This document shows positions 35,567 to 43,988 of a stretch of DNA of 64,000 nt, piece after piece. Each line of letters opens with the position of its first letter. The first letter of the stretch is position 1. The translations under genes and the position numbers were made by a program. The DNA comes from Aminipila sp963524205 (GTDB taxonomy: Bacteria > Bacillota > Clostridia > Peptostreptococcales > Anaerovoracaceae). The stretch is from positions 40,140 through 104,139 of the forward strand of contig CAURED010000015.1 of assembly GCA_963524205.1 (NCBI GenBank), given 5' to 3'. The notes under the pieces were generated by a model. It searched no databases. It was not told the origin of the DNA and was given only the letters and a program-made list of their open reading frames with translations.

Positions 35567-36478
35567 ATGCGCTTTCATAAACTAATCTGGCCTGTGATAT
35601 GGTCTTCCTTGGCATTATGCATTGTAATGCTTTCTATCTCAATTGTCTTTACTCTTTGTAAGGTACCCCCTCCTAATGTTGGTGGCAGCACAATAACTGT
35701 TAAAGATAAAGCCTCAGAAACAGACACAATAAAATTACCCATTATTATGTATCATGGTCTGATTAAAGACATCAAACTACAGAATAAATATTTTATTTCA
35801 CCTGATTCATTTGAAAATGATTTAAAATATCTTAACGATAATGGTTATACTGCAATTACAATGAATGAATTGATCGATTATGTTTACAATGGAACCACTC
35901 TCCCTGAAAAGCCTATAATTTTAACCTTTGACGACGGTTTTTACAACAATTATCTGTATGCATATCCTCTTCTTAAAAAATATAATCAGAAGGCAGTGAT
36001 TTCAATTATCGGTTCTCAAACTGACAGATATAGTCTTATTAAAATATTTAATTCTTATTATTCATATCTTTCTTGGGCTCAGATAAACGAGATGCTTATT
36101 TCAGGTCATATTGAAATACAGAATCATACCTATAACATGCACACTTGTGATAATGGCAGAAAAGGATGCAGTGAAAAATCAGGAGAAGGTTTAGTCACAT
36201 ATAAGGAAAAGGTCATGGGTGATATCGGTTTGCTACAACAACGTATAATAGATTATACTGGTGTAACGCCAAATACTATTGCTTATCCCTTTGGATACTA
36301 TACTAAAAATTCAGAAGCACTTATAAAAGAAATGGGATTTAAGTCCTCCTTAACTTGTTGCCAAAAGATAAATAGTATTTCACGCGACCCAGAATGTCTG
36401 TATAAATTGGGAAGATATCTTCGTCCTCCTGGGAAAAGCAGTTCCAGTTTTTTTAAGAACATTCTGGATCAGGAATAA
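35567..36478 (+). CDS. Polysaccharide deacetylase (NodB domain), membrane-anchored
   Basis: 303 residues. N-terminal membrane segment at about 9-29 (WPVIWSSLALCIVMLSISIVF) with no cleavage motif. NodB homology from about 55: IIMYHGL, TFDDGF (catalytic Asp pair), QNHTYNMH (metal-binding H-x3-H), and a distal region AYPFGYYTKNSEALIKEMGF. Removes N-acetyl groups from peptidoglycan or another beta-1,4 glycan on the outer face. Convergent with the amidase gene, and both act on cell wall. Similar enzymes act in spore cortex formation, but nothing here proves that. Confidence 0.9.
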   Translation: MRFHKLIWPVIWSSLALCIVMLSISIVFTLCKVPPPNVGGSTITVKDKASETDTIKLPIIMYHGLIKDIKLQNKYFISPDSFENDLKYLNDNGYTAITMNELIDYVYNGTTLPEKPIILTFDDGFYNNYLYAYPLLKKYNQKAVISIIGSQTDRYSLIKIFNSYYSYLSWAQINEMLISGHIEIQNHTYNMHTCDNGRKGCSEKSGEGLVTYKEKVMGDIGLLQQRIIDYTGVTPNTIAYPFGYYTKNSEALIKEMGFKSSLTCCQKINSISRDPECLYKLGRYLRPPGKSSSSFFKNILDQE

Positions 36479-36479
36479 A

Positions 36480-36524
36480 AATTGGGGTGGCCAGGCAATA
36501 TTACCTTCCACCCCAATTTTTTTA
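36480..36524. terminator. Bidirectional terminator between deacetylase and amidase genes
   Basis: ATTGGGGTGG (36481-36490) and CCACCCCAAT (36508-36517), perfect 10-bp stem with T7 on the plus strand and A5 on the left (T5 on the minus strand). It serves both convergent genes. Confidence 0.92.
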
Positions 36525-36527
36525 GTT

Positions 36528-37094
36528 TTAAAGCATACCATAATACAAAAGTATTCCGTTATATATCCCCCTTGCAAAGCTTTCTGGATCATAAGTCATT
36601 AGATATGCATCCTTTGGATTGCTTATGTATCCCATTTCTACAAGTACAGCCGGCATGTCTGTTGTTCTAAGCACATATAAAGTTGGGCGTACAAATACTC
36701 CCCTGTTCTCTAATCCCGTGCTGTAATTAAGTCCCTCCAAAATTCTCAGCCCCATATCAAAGGCTGGACTGTCACTTCTATAAACATACGCTTCGCTTCC
36801 GCTGGCTTCTTTTATGTCACTTGAATTGGTATGTAAGCTTATAAAAAAATCTGCTCCCCATGAATTAGCTGCATAAACTCTGGCCTGAAGACTTGTAGCA
36901 TTGGTTGTTCCAAGTACTTCTGTAGGAGAATTTCTGGAAAGCTCTGCATCAAAATTCGGGTTAGCATTTAAAAGTGCCGCCAGTCTAACACCTATTTCGT
37001 AAGTAATATCTTGTTCTCTTACCCCGTTTCCCTCTGCACCGGCATTAGGATTTTGTGGGTTATGCCCCTGATCAATAAAAATTTTAATTGCCAT
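36528..37094 (-). CDS. N-acetylmuramoyl-L-alanine amidase (Amidase_3)
   Basis: 188 residues. Zinc site: FIDQGHN (His), an acidic E in REQD, SLHTNS (His) and VLVEMGYISN (catalytic Glu). It matches CwlD/AmiC-type Amidase_3 catalytic domains, but there is no signal peptide or wall-binding repeat, so export is unexplained. Enzymes of this type cleave the link between MurNAc and the stem peptide; in spore formers CwlD is needed for cortex muramic-lactam. Also possible is a phage-derived or germination enzyme. Confidence 0.88.
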   Translation of the reverse strand: MAIKIFIDQGHNPQNPNAGAEGNGVREQDITYEIGVRLAALLNANPNFDAELSRNSPTEVLGTTNATSLQARVYAANSWGADFFISLHTNSSDIKEASGSEAYVYRSDSPAFDMGLRILEGLNYSTGLENRGVFVRPTLYVLRTTDMPAVLVEMGYISNPKDAYLMTYDPESFARGIYNGILLYYGML

Positions 37095-37170
37095 TATCTC
37101 TCTCCATTTCTGTTAACCTTTATATCTAACATGCTTTGTATCATTATATGTAAGAGAGTTTGAAATTATA

Positions 37171-37202
37171 TTAAAAGGAGATATCCTAATTAGAATATCT
37201 CC
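37171..37202 (-). terminator. Terminator of the desulfoferrodoxin gene
   Basis: GGAGATAT ... ATATCTCC (8 bp, loop of 10) followed by TTTTAAT on the minus strand. Confidence 0.78.
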
Positions 37203-37232
37203 CGTCTTTCATTATTATATAAAATTATATAA

Positions 37233-37616
37233 TTAAATTTCAGTTTTCCAAAGTCCGTGTAAATTGCAATACGCATATACTTCCAATGGCTTTTCACCAT
37301 CAACCAAAGCGAACTGAGCTTCAGGTTTTTCCCCCGGTGCAAGGCCCTTTCTTTGTCCACCTTTCGATGTCAGTAAATATAACCATTCAATAAAATGTTC
37401 TTCTACCATAGGGTGTTCAACAGAACCTACCTTTGCTGTAACAATATTGCCTTCTACAGTTACAACAGGGATATGTTTTTCAAAACTTGCATCTACTGTA
37501 TTTGCTTCAAGTTCTGTCATTTTTTCCCCGCAACAGACCATAGGTACCCCTGAATCCTTAATCACTCCAACTAAGTTTCCACAATGCTTACATACAAAAA
37601 ATTTCTTATCACTCAT
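37233..37616 (-). CDS. Desulfoferrodoxin / 2Fe superoxide reductase
   Basis: 127 residues from ATG 37616 (MSDKKFFVCKHCGN), chosen because GGAGGT lies seven bases before. Two iron domains: N-terminal desulforedoxin-type (VCKHCGN ... VCCGEKM, four Cys) and neelaredoxin-type centre (EKHIPVV, EHPMVEEHFIEW, CNLHGLWKTE). Reduces superoxide to peroxide without making oxygen, a standard defence of anaerobes. It is placed alone with its own terminator. Electron donor, normally rubredoxin, is not encoded here. Confidence 0.96.
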   Translation of the reverse strand: MSDKKFFVCKHCGNLVGVIKDSGVPMVCCGEKMTELEANTVDASFEKHIPVVTVEGNIVTAKVGSVEHPMVEEHFIEWLYLLTSKGGQRKGLAPGEKPEAQFALVDGEKPLEVYAYCNLHGLWKTEI

Positions 37617-37760
37617 ACAAATTACCTCCAAACTAAAAACATATACTAAATATTTGATTATATTATATATGTTCCATCAATTAATATCTACTAAAGATTT
37701 CATATTATGCTAAATATATACCTTTTTACAGTTAACTTTAAACATCCTATTTAAAAATAT

Positions 37761-38498
37761 TTAGAGTTCTAACTCATACATAGCCATGGCAAGTGCCGCC
37801 ATTCCTGCTGTTTCAGTTCTAAGTGTAGTTTTTCCCAAAGTTACACATTGTGTATTCATTGCTCGAAGGGTATCTGCTTCTTTATCAGAGAAACCACCCT
37901 CCGGTCCTATGATTATAGCCACTGTTTCAGGCTTGTTGTTAAGTCCTCTTAATGCATCCTTAATCGTTCTGTTATCTTCATTTTCATACGGGAATAACAC
38001 TAAATCAAAGCCTGCTAGTAAGGTAAGCATTTGTTTAAAAGTAATATCATCCCCTACATTTGGGATAATGCCTCGTTTGCACTGCTTTACGGCTTCATCT
38101 GAAACCTTCTGCCAACGTTCAATCTTCTTTGAGAACTTTCCATTGTCTGTAACTACTGTACGGTCTGTAAAAACTGGTACTATTTCGTATATGCCTAATT
38201 CTACCGTTTTCTGTATGATTAGTTCCATCTTCCCCTGCTTTGGTACCCCTTGAAATAAGGTAACTTTAGTAAACGGCTCATTCGTAAATTTCTGTTTATC
38301 CAGGATTATAGCTTCAACATAATCTTTATCTATATAGGATATTTCTGTTTCGTATTCCCACTTAGCTGAGTCCGATATATCTATCTTGTCACCCTCACGT
38401 AACCGAAGAACTTTTACTATATGCTGAATGTCCTGCTTATCTGTTATTCTTATGGTCTTATCGCCAATATTATCTAGAGTCGTAAAAAATCTGCTCAT
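37761..38498 (-). CDS. rsmE: 16S rRNA m3U1498 methyltransferase RsmE
   Basis: 245 residues. SPOUT-family methyltransferase: N-terminal PUA-like part (MSRFFTTLDNIGDKTIRITDKQDIQHIVKVLRLREGDKI), C-terminal knot IIGPEGGFSDKEADTL and LGKTTLRTETAGMAALAM. Starts immediately after the prmA stop, GCGAGG before ATG. The prmA-rsmE-mtaB neighbourhood is the same as in B. subtilis, though other genes lie between here. Confidence 0.96.
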   Translation of the reverse strand: MSRFFTTLDNIGDKTIRITDKQDIQHIVKVLRLREGDKIDISDSAKWEYETEISYIDKDYVEAIILDKQKFTNEPFTKVTLFQGVPKQGKMELIIQKTVELGIYEIVPVFTDRTVVTDNGKFSKKIERWQKVSDEAVKQCKRGIIPNVGDDITFKQMLTLLAGFDLVLFPYENEDNRTIKDALRGLNNKPETVAIIIGPEGGFSDKEADTLRAMNTQCVTLGKTTLRTETAGMAALAMAMYELEL

Positions 38499-39470
38499 TT
38501 ATTTTAACCTCGCTGCTATGGCACACCAATCGCCTTGTTCTAAAGCTTCTACAATCTCAAATCCATTGTTTTTAATTGATTCAGAAACTTGCTCCTGCTT
38601 TTCTATAAGAATACCAGATGAAATAAAAATCCCTTTACCCTTTAAATGTTTTGCCACGTCACAGGACAGCGTCATTACCAGGTCAGCCATCAAATTCGCT
38701 ACAACAACATCAGCCTTGTAGTCTATTCCCTTTGTTAAATCACCATATTGGATTTTAACAACATCAGAAAATCCATTTAATTCAACATTTTCTTTAGAAA
38801 CATTAACAGCTACGGGATCTATATCCACTCCAAGGATATTCTTTATACCAAGTAATGCTGCTGCAATGGATAAAATACCTGAGCCACAGCCCACATCAAG
38901 TACAGCATCGTCCTGATCGGTATATTTTTCCAGAAGCTTAATGCAAAGCGTTGTTGTTTCATGTGTCCCTGTACCAAAAGCCATCCCTGGGTCAATTTCT
39001 ATAATAAGCTCGTCTTCTGACTGCTTCTCATATACTTCCCAAGTAGGCTTGATTACTATTCTGTCCGTAATTTTGGCAGGTTTGAAGAATTCTTTCCAAT
39101 TGTCCTTCCAGTCTTCATCTTTCACAAGCTGATCTTTAACTTCCATTCTTCCAAAAGAGTTTTTATCCCCCAGTTCTCCCAGATTCATACGTTCTTTAAG
39201 GCTGTCCATTGCCTGTTTTACAGCTTGTACTTTGGCCTTTCCTTCCTGTGAATCCTCCATATATAAAATAACCGTTGGTTCTTCATTTATCTGTTCCATA
39301 ACACTTTCATCAACATAATCCCAATCATAAGAATTCTTCTTATCCATAAGATCTTCAACATCTGTAGGATCTTCAATAACAGCATCCTCTATTTCCATCT
39401 CAGAAAGTGTATTAAGAACGTGCTCTATACCAAATTTGCTTGTATATATTTTTGTTTCAATATAATTCAT
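38499..39470 (-). CDS. prmA: Ribosomal protein L11 methyltransferase PrmA
   Basis: About 323 residues from ATG 39470 (MNYIETKIYTSKFGIEHV); GAGGT five bases before decides against the ATG four codons earlier. N-terminal substrate domain, then Rossmann methyltransferase with DPGMAFGTGTHETTTLC, LDVGCGSGILSIAAALLG and NLMADLVM. Trimethylates L11 N-terminus and lysines. Directly followed by rsmE. Confidence 0.95.
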   Translation of the reverse strand: MNYIETKIYTSKFGIEHVLNTLSEMEIEDAVIEDPTDVEDLMDKKNSYDWDYVDESVMEQINEEPTVILYMEDSQEGKAKVQAVKQAMDSLKERMNLGELGDKNSFGRMEVKDQLVKDEDWKDNWKEFFKPAKITDRIVIKPTWEVYEKQSEDELIIEIDPGMAFGTGTHETTTLCIKLLEKYTDQDDAVLDVGCGSGILSIAAALLGIKNILGVDIDPVAVNVSKENVELNGFSDVVKIQYGDLTKGIDYKADVVVANLMADLVMTLSCDVAKHLKGKGIFISSGILIEKQEQVSESIKNNGFEIVEALEQGDWCAIAARLK

Positions 39471-39600
39471 TTCGTACCTCATTTTATCTTTTCTAGTATT
39501 CTCTCCAAATCTTTAAATAAAAATTTGTAAGTTTAAGCCTCTAGGCTTCTTATTATTTGTTTCATGAAAAGGGATAGGTTATAATAAATAAAATACCCTA

Positions 39601-39628
39601 TTGATATATTATACTAAAACAGTATAAT
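39601..39628 (+). promoter_or_regulatory. merR-type gene promoter with inverted repeat (possible operator)
   Basis: TTGATA (39601-39606), 16-base spacer, TATAAT (39623-39628). A perfect 8-base inverted repeat ATTATACT-AAAAC-AGTATAAT (39608-39628) covers the spacer and the -10, the expected place for a MerR-type regulator or repressor. Gene starts 34 bases after. Confidence 0.65.
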
Positions 39629-39662
39629 TTAGGCAATGAACCTTTTGAAAGGAAGATAAATA

Positions 39663-40487
39663 ATGGACTTCATGAAACAGAATTATTATACTACAGGAGA
39701 ATTTGCAAAACTTTGTAACGTAAAGAAGCAAACATTATTTCATTATGACAATATAGGTATTTTTTCTCCAGAAGTCATTGGGGAAAACGGTTACCGTTAT
39801 TATTCATATCAGCAAATTGAAGTTTTTGAAATTATTACCATGTTAAAAGAATTGGACATGCCCTTAAAAGACATAAAAAAGTATTTAGATACCCGAACGC
39901 CAGAAAGTCTTATACAACTTCTTCATGAAAAGCAGAAAGAAGTTGAGAACAAGCTTACAGAACTGGAATGGATAAAAAACTATATAAAAACTAAAACTGA
40001 CATAACCACAGAGGGACTTCAGGCCGAAACAGAGAAGGTTACTTATGTAGAAATGCCAGAAGAATATCTGATTGCTACAGATTATAGTGGCATGCCAGAT
40101 GACAGGTCTATAGCTGCAGCTATTACAAAACATTATAACTATTGCCATGACTTAGGGCTTTATATGATTCATTCAATCGGGAGCACCATAAGAATATCTG
40201 ATATGCCCAAAAGCGAAATTTACTACTCCTATGCCCACATATATACAAAAGTTTTAAATAAGCGGTATCCTAATCTACATATAAAACCTGCTGGTACTTA
40301 TGCCGTTATATATCACCGACACGGCTATAATACGGCTTTTGAAAGTTATAAGATGCTTATAAATGACTTACTTAAAAAAGGGTACACTCCTGGAGAATAT
40401 TTCTATGAGGATACCATGCTTGATGAACTATCCATGTGTGGGTATGACAATTATATGATAAAAATATCCGTGTACTGTAGCAAATAA
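39663..40487 (+). CDS. MerR-family regulator with GyrI-like effector domain
   Basis: 274 residues. MerR DNA-binding start YYTTGEFAKLCNVKKQTLFHYDNIGIFSPEVI, a dimer coiled coil at about 75-120, then a GyrI/BmrR-like effector-binding domain (about 125-270; conserved-looking GTYAVIYHRHGYNTAFESYKML). Multidrug-binding MerR proteins of this design activate transporters. Convergent with the sugar symporter gene, so the target may be another gene or itself through the inverted repeat upstream. Confidence 0.9.
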   Translation: MDFMKQNYYTTGEFAKLCNVKKQTLFHYDNIGIFSPEVIGENGYRYYSYQQIEVFEIITMLKELDMPLKDIKKYLDTRTPESLIQLLHEKQKEVENKLTELEWIKNYIKTKTDITTEGLQAETEKVTYVEMPEEYLIATDYSGMPDDRSIAAAITKHYNYCHDLGLYMIHSIGSTIRISDMPKSEIYYSYAHIYTKVLNKRYPNLHIKPAGTYAVIYHRHGYNTAFESYKMLINDLLKKGYTPGEYFYEDTMLDELSMCGYDNYMIKISVYCSK

Positions 40488-40498
40488 AGCAACAATCA

Positions 40499-41923
40499 TT
40501 AAATAACTTCTTTAAATTCCTCCAGGTTTACCGGTTCCCCTTCTCTCTGTTTTTCCACTGCCGCAAGGACTCTGTTAAACAGTTTCTTGGTAATAGGATA
40601 TTTGTATATCATATAAACGGATAAAAACATAAAGACTCCCGGTATAATGGTAAATGCATTGTCTACCCAGAACAATGCGGTTTCATGCTGCACTGGTGAA
40701 TTTCCGTCAAAGCCTGCCCACTGAAGCATATTTCCTAACAAAACTAAACCTACTGCCTCAGATAAAGATTCTGATATGGCTTGAAGAGACACAATAGTTC
40801 CCTGTCTTTGTTTTCCACTAACTAATTCGTCTACTTCACAAACATCATACATCATAGCCGGCATTAGCTGCCAATAGCATATGGCTCCTAACCCAAAAGC
40901 AACCAGCATAAGTGCTGCTTCAATAAAATTCGTAACTCCAATAAATCGAAGTGCTATCATACTTACAGCACAAATACTCATACCTATCATGAACTGGCTG
41001 CGCTTATCAAATTTATTACTTGTAGCCATTAAAATCGGTACAAATACCATCCCTGCAAAAGGCTCTATAGCCATTAAGGCAGTTATGCTTAAAGCATTCA
41101 ATCCCATGTTATATGTATAAAAATATAACCTGTCAGCCACAAATATTGTATTTGCTGCTAAATACAATATACTTGCGTAAACAGCATATCTAAGAGTCCT
41201 CAATTTAAGAATCTCTGCAAATCCTTTAAACATATCTATTATTATCTGACAGAACTTCTTAATCGTTATTTTTTCAGATTTAGGTCTATCTTCAAGGTTG
41301 TTTGACGGTTCTTTTATAATAGAAGCGCCTATAAAAAGTGATAAAAATACACAGCCTGCAATCATAGCTGCAGTTCCATGCCATGCCTGAGCCTGTGTTC
41401 TGCCCATATTAACTAAATGGTCCACAAATATTGTAGGCATTACCGCGCCTATAGCCATGCCTAAAGTGTTTCCCACATAAGCAAAGGACCTTAGCCTTGT
41501 TCGTTCATTATAGTCTTCTGTAAGCTCTGCACCCCACGCTAAAAACGGGATAAAAAACGAAGAAAATCCAGTCCAGAAAAGTAAAGTCATACATACATAG
41601 TAAACGATCTTTACTGTCATAGTTGCTTCTATAGCAGTAAATAATAGGGTAGTTACAATTGCTACCGGTACTGATGCAAAAATAATAAACACTTTTCTTT
41701 TTCCGAATCTTGAACGAGTGTTATCGGATATAAACCCAATAACTGCTGAACAAACTGCATCCCATACAGCACCAAGAGCTGCTATGACTCCTGCAATTCC
41801 AGGATCTATTCCAACTACTGTAGTCATAAAAAACAAGAAAAAGGTTCCATAAAGGAAATATAAGCATTGGTCAGCTATTGCAATGATTCCATATGCTGTC
41901 TTAATTTTGAGCGAAAGTTTCAT
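40499..41923 (-). CDS. GPH-family (glycoside-pentoside-hexuronide):cation symporter
   Basis: 474 residues, about twelve membrane segments of the MFS_2 group. Characteristic: GIDPGIAGVIAALGAVWDAVCSAVIGFISDNTRSRFGKRKVFI near the N-terminus (loop 2-3 signature) and MMYDVCEVDELVSGKQRQGTIVSL in the second half, which in MelB-like symporters is part of the family pattern. Imports a sugar or glycoside with Na+ or H+; substrate unknown. No glycosidase or sugar-metabolism gene adjoins it. Convergent with the MerR regulator and 11 bases from it. Confidence 0.85.
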   Translation of the reverse strand: MKLSLKIKTAYGIIAIADQCLYFLYGTFFLFFMTTVVGIDPGIAGVIAALGAVWDAVCSAVIGFISDNTRSRFGKRKVFIIFASVPVAIVTTLLFTAIEATMTVKIVYYVCMTLLFWTGFSSFFIPFLAWGAELTEDYNERTRLRSFAYVGNTLGMAIGAVMPTIFVDHLVNMGRTQAQAWHGTAAMIAGCVFLSLFIGASIIKEPSNNLEDRPKSEKITIKKFCQIIIDMFKGFAEILKLRTLRYAVYASILYLAANTIFVADRLYFYTYNMGLNALSITALMAIEPFAGMVFVPILMATSNKFDKRSQFMIGMSICAVSMIALRFIGVTNFIEAALMLVAFGLGAICYWQLMPAMMYDVCEVDELVSGKQRQGTIVSLQAISESLSEAVGLVLLGNMLQWAGFDGNSPVQHETALFWVDNAFTIIPGVFMFLSVYMIYKYPITKKLFNRVLAAVEKQREGEPVNLEEFKEVI

Positions 41924-42001
41924 ATTATCCCCTCCTACTCAATAGTTTAAAGTATACAGTTACCATATAGTCAATAGCTTTTTTTAAATGATCTAAAATA
42001 A

Positions 42002-42415
42002 TCAATCCTCGTTCATCATTTCAAATTTCTGCATATTATTTATCAGCTTTAACAACTTTTCTTTTATTAAATCCCTAGTTTCTCTGAATATTTCAATAGG
42101 TTGGCCCGCTGGGTCATCAAGTCCCCAATCTACCTTATACTTATGAGGCAGGTAAGGACATACCACTCCGCAGCCCATTGTAACCAAAATATCAATTTCT
42201 TTGGGTAATTCAGATAAAAGTTTTGGTCTAAAACTGCTTATATCCACTCCTGCTTCATTCATGACCAGTACTGCATTTGGGTTCACTTCTTTTACAGGTT
42301 CGGTTCCAGCACTATATGCTTCAAGCACTTCGCTCCCAAGTTGTTTTGCCCAGCCCTCAGCCATTTGACTTCTGCATGAATTCCCAGTACAAACAAATGC
42401 TACTTTGTATTTCAT
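42002..42415 (-). CDS. arsC: Arsenate reductase ArsC (thioredoxin-coupled)
   Basis: 137 residues, low-molecular-weight-phosphatase fold. P-loop FVCTGNSCRSQMAEGW (Cys10-type nucleophile), and the redox Cys pair in VTMGCGVVCPYLPHK (about 80-87), the B. subtilis/S. aureus ArsC arrangement. Reduces arsenate to arsenite for the Acr3 pump. Third gene of arsR-acr3-arsC, 19 bases after acr3; AAGGAATG before the ATG. Confidence 0.95.
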   Translation of the reverse strand: MKYKVAFVCTGNSCRSQMAEGWAKQLGSEVLEAYSAGTEPVKEVNPNAVLVMNEAGVDISSFRPKLLSELPKEIDILVTMGCGVVCPYLPHKYKVDWGLDDPAGQPIEIFRETRDLIKEKLLKLINNMQKFEMMNED

Positions 42416-42434
42416 AAAATCATTCCTTTCAAAA

Positions 42435-43517
42435 TTAGGCTAATGTTTTGCTTTTAGGAATACCGTTTTCATCATAGTATTTATTTTTAAATACTAAAGC
42501 AACATTAACCAAAGCAATCATTACGGGTACCTCTACCAAAGGCCCGATTACTGCAGCAAATGCCTGACCGCTTCCGATGCCAAATATGGCAACTGCAACA
42601 GCGATGGCAAGTTCAAAATTATTGCTAGCAGCTGTAAAAGCCAGAGTCACCGTCTGGTCATACTTAAAGCCACCTCTCATTGACATGAAGAAACTAAAGA
42701 AGAACATGATGGCAAAGTAAATTAGTAGGGGTATTGCAATTCGCACAACATCAAATGGCAGCTGAACAATATACTGCCCTTTAAGCGTGAACATGATGAT
42801 AATCGTATATAATAACGCAATTAAAGCAACAGGCGAGATTTTAGGAATAAATACTTTTTCATACCATTCTTTACCCTTAGATTTAACTAAAGACACCCTT
42901 GTAATAAGACCTGCTGCAAATGGTATTCCAAGATAAACCAGAACACTCTTAGCTACTTCCCACATACTAATATCAACTGTAACTCCTCCAAATGAAAGTC
43001 CCAGTAGTTTAGGTACAAAAGTAACAAAAATAAATATATACACTGAGAAAAAGATAATCTGGAAGATTGAATTTAAGGCTACTAATGCAGCACAATACTC
43101 ATTATCACCCTTTGCTAGTGTGTTCCACACGATAACCATAGCGATGCAACGTGCCAATCCAATAATAACAAGGCCAACTGCATAATCTGCCATGTCAGGG
43201 AGAAAAATGACTGCAAGTATAAACATCAAAATTGGTCCAACAATCCAGTTTTGGATTAATGAAAATCCAAATACCTTTTTATTTTCAACTACTTTTCCGA
43301 TTTCTTCATATTTAACTTTTGTAAGAGGTGGGTACATCATAATAATTAATCCAATTGCAATGGGCCACGAGGTAGTTCCAGTGCTCATCCTCTGAAGTGT
43401 TGTTGCAAGAGATGGAACAAGGTATCCAAGTGTCACCCCCACCCCCATCGCCAGAAAAATCCATAGGGTAAGATACCTATCAAGAAATGATAGTCGTGCT
43501 CTTTTTTCAATACTCAT
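42435..43517 (-). CDS. acr3: Acr3-family arsenite efflux permease
   Basis: 360 residues, ten membrane segments. Acr3 hallmarks: GYLVPSLATTLQRM, IGLARCIAMVIVWNTLAKGDNEYC (with the essential Cys in the ARCIAMV segment), and AASNNFELAIAVAVA in the second half. Pumps arsenite out with proton-motive force; unrelated to the ArsB fold. Middle gene of the operon. Confidence 0.95.
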   Translation of the reverse strand: MSIEKRARLSFLDRYLTLWIFLAMGVGVTLGYLVPSLATTLQRMSTGTTSWPIAIGLIIMMYPPLTKVKYEEIGKVVENKKVFGFSLIQNWIVGPILMFILAVIFLPDMADYAVGLVIIGLARCIAMVIVWNTLAKGDNEYCAALVALNSIFQIIFFSVYIFIFVTFVPKLLGLSFGGVTVDISMWEVAKSVLVYLGIPFAAGLITRVSLVKSKGKEWYEKVFIPKISPVALIALLYTIIIMFTLKGQYIVQLPFDVVRIAIPLLIYFAIMFFFSFFMSMRGGFKYDQTVTLAFTAASNNFELAIAVAVAIFGIGSGQAFAAVIGPLVEVPVMIALVNVALVFKNKYYDENGIPKSKTLA

Positions 43518-43536
43518 TTATTACCTCCAAATTTAA

Positions 43537-43875
43537 TTAATCACAATCAATATTCTTTTTCTTCAGCCACTCTGCTCGATTTATCAAGTCTGTCTGATAG
43601 ATAGAATTTTTTCTAAGAGTATTCAGTACTAAATTTTCGATAAAGTCTATTCCCTCATTATCAGATAGTGAATAGTGCACCCATTGTGCCTGCTTTCTAT
43701 CCACCAGTAGACCTGAATTTTTTAAGTACCCAAGATGCCTGGAAGCCTTTGTTTGAGTAATTTTTAATGTTTCCGTAATATCACAGACACATAATTCCTT
43801 TTCATAAAGTATATTAATAATTCGTAACCGTGTTTCATCAGACAATGCTTTCAGGACATTTTCTATATTATCCAT
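43537..43875 (-). CDS. arsR: ArsR-family arsenic-responsive repressor
   Basis: 112 residues. Winged helix with LKALSDETRLRIINIL, ELCVCDITETLKITQTKASRHLGYLKNSGLL. The ELCVCD motif carries the metal-binding cysteines of ArsR, which release DNA on arsenite or antimonite. First gene of the operon; a perfect operator overlaps its promoter. C-terminal third is basic and helical. Confidence 0.95.
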   Translation of the reverse strand: MDNIENVLKALSDETRLRIINILYEKELCVCDITETLKITQTKASRHLGYLKNSGLLVDRKQAQWVHYSLSDNEGIDFIENLVLNTLRKNSIYQTDLINRAEWLKKKNIDCD

Positions 43876-43898
43876 AGCATCTCCCTTCCAATCAAAAA

Positions 43899-43928
43899 TT
43901 AGTATATTCGTCTATGCGAATATACTAA
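43899..43928. promoter_or_regulatory. ArsR operator palindrome
   Basis: TTAGTATATTCG-TCTATG-CGAATATACTAA: perfect 12-base arms with a 6-base spacer, 24-54 bases upstream of the arsR start, the ArsR/SmtB operator layout. The right arm covers the -10. Confidence 0.93.
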
Positions 43929-43950
43929 TGCATTTATTATATATTGTCAA
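43922..43950 (-). promoter_or_regulatory. Promoter of the ars operon
   Basis: On the minus strand TTGACA (43945-43950), 17-base spacer, TAGTAT (43922-43927), with the -10 inside the operator. Confidence 0.85.
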
Positions 43951-43988
43951 TTACTTTTATTTGCAGCACCATAGGCTTAAGGCCTAAT

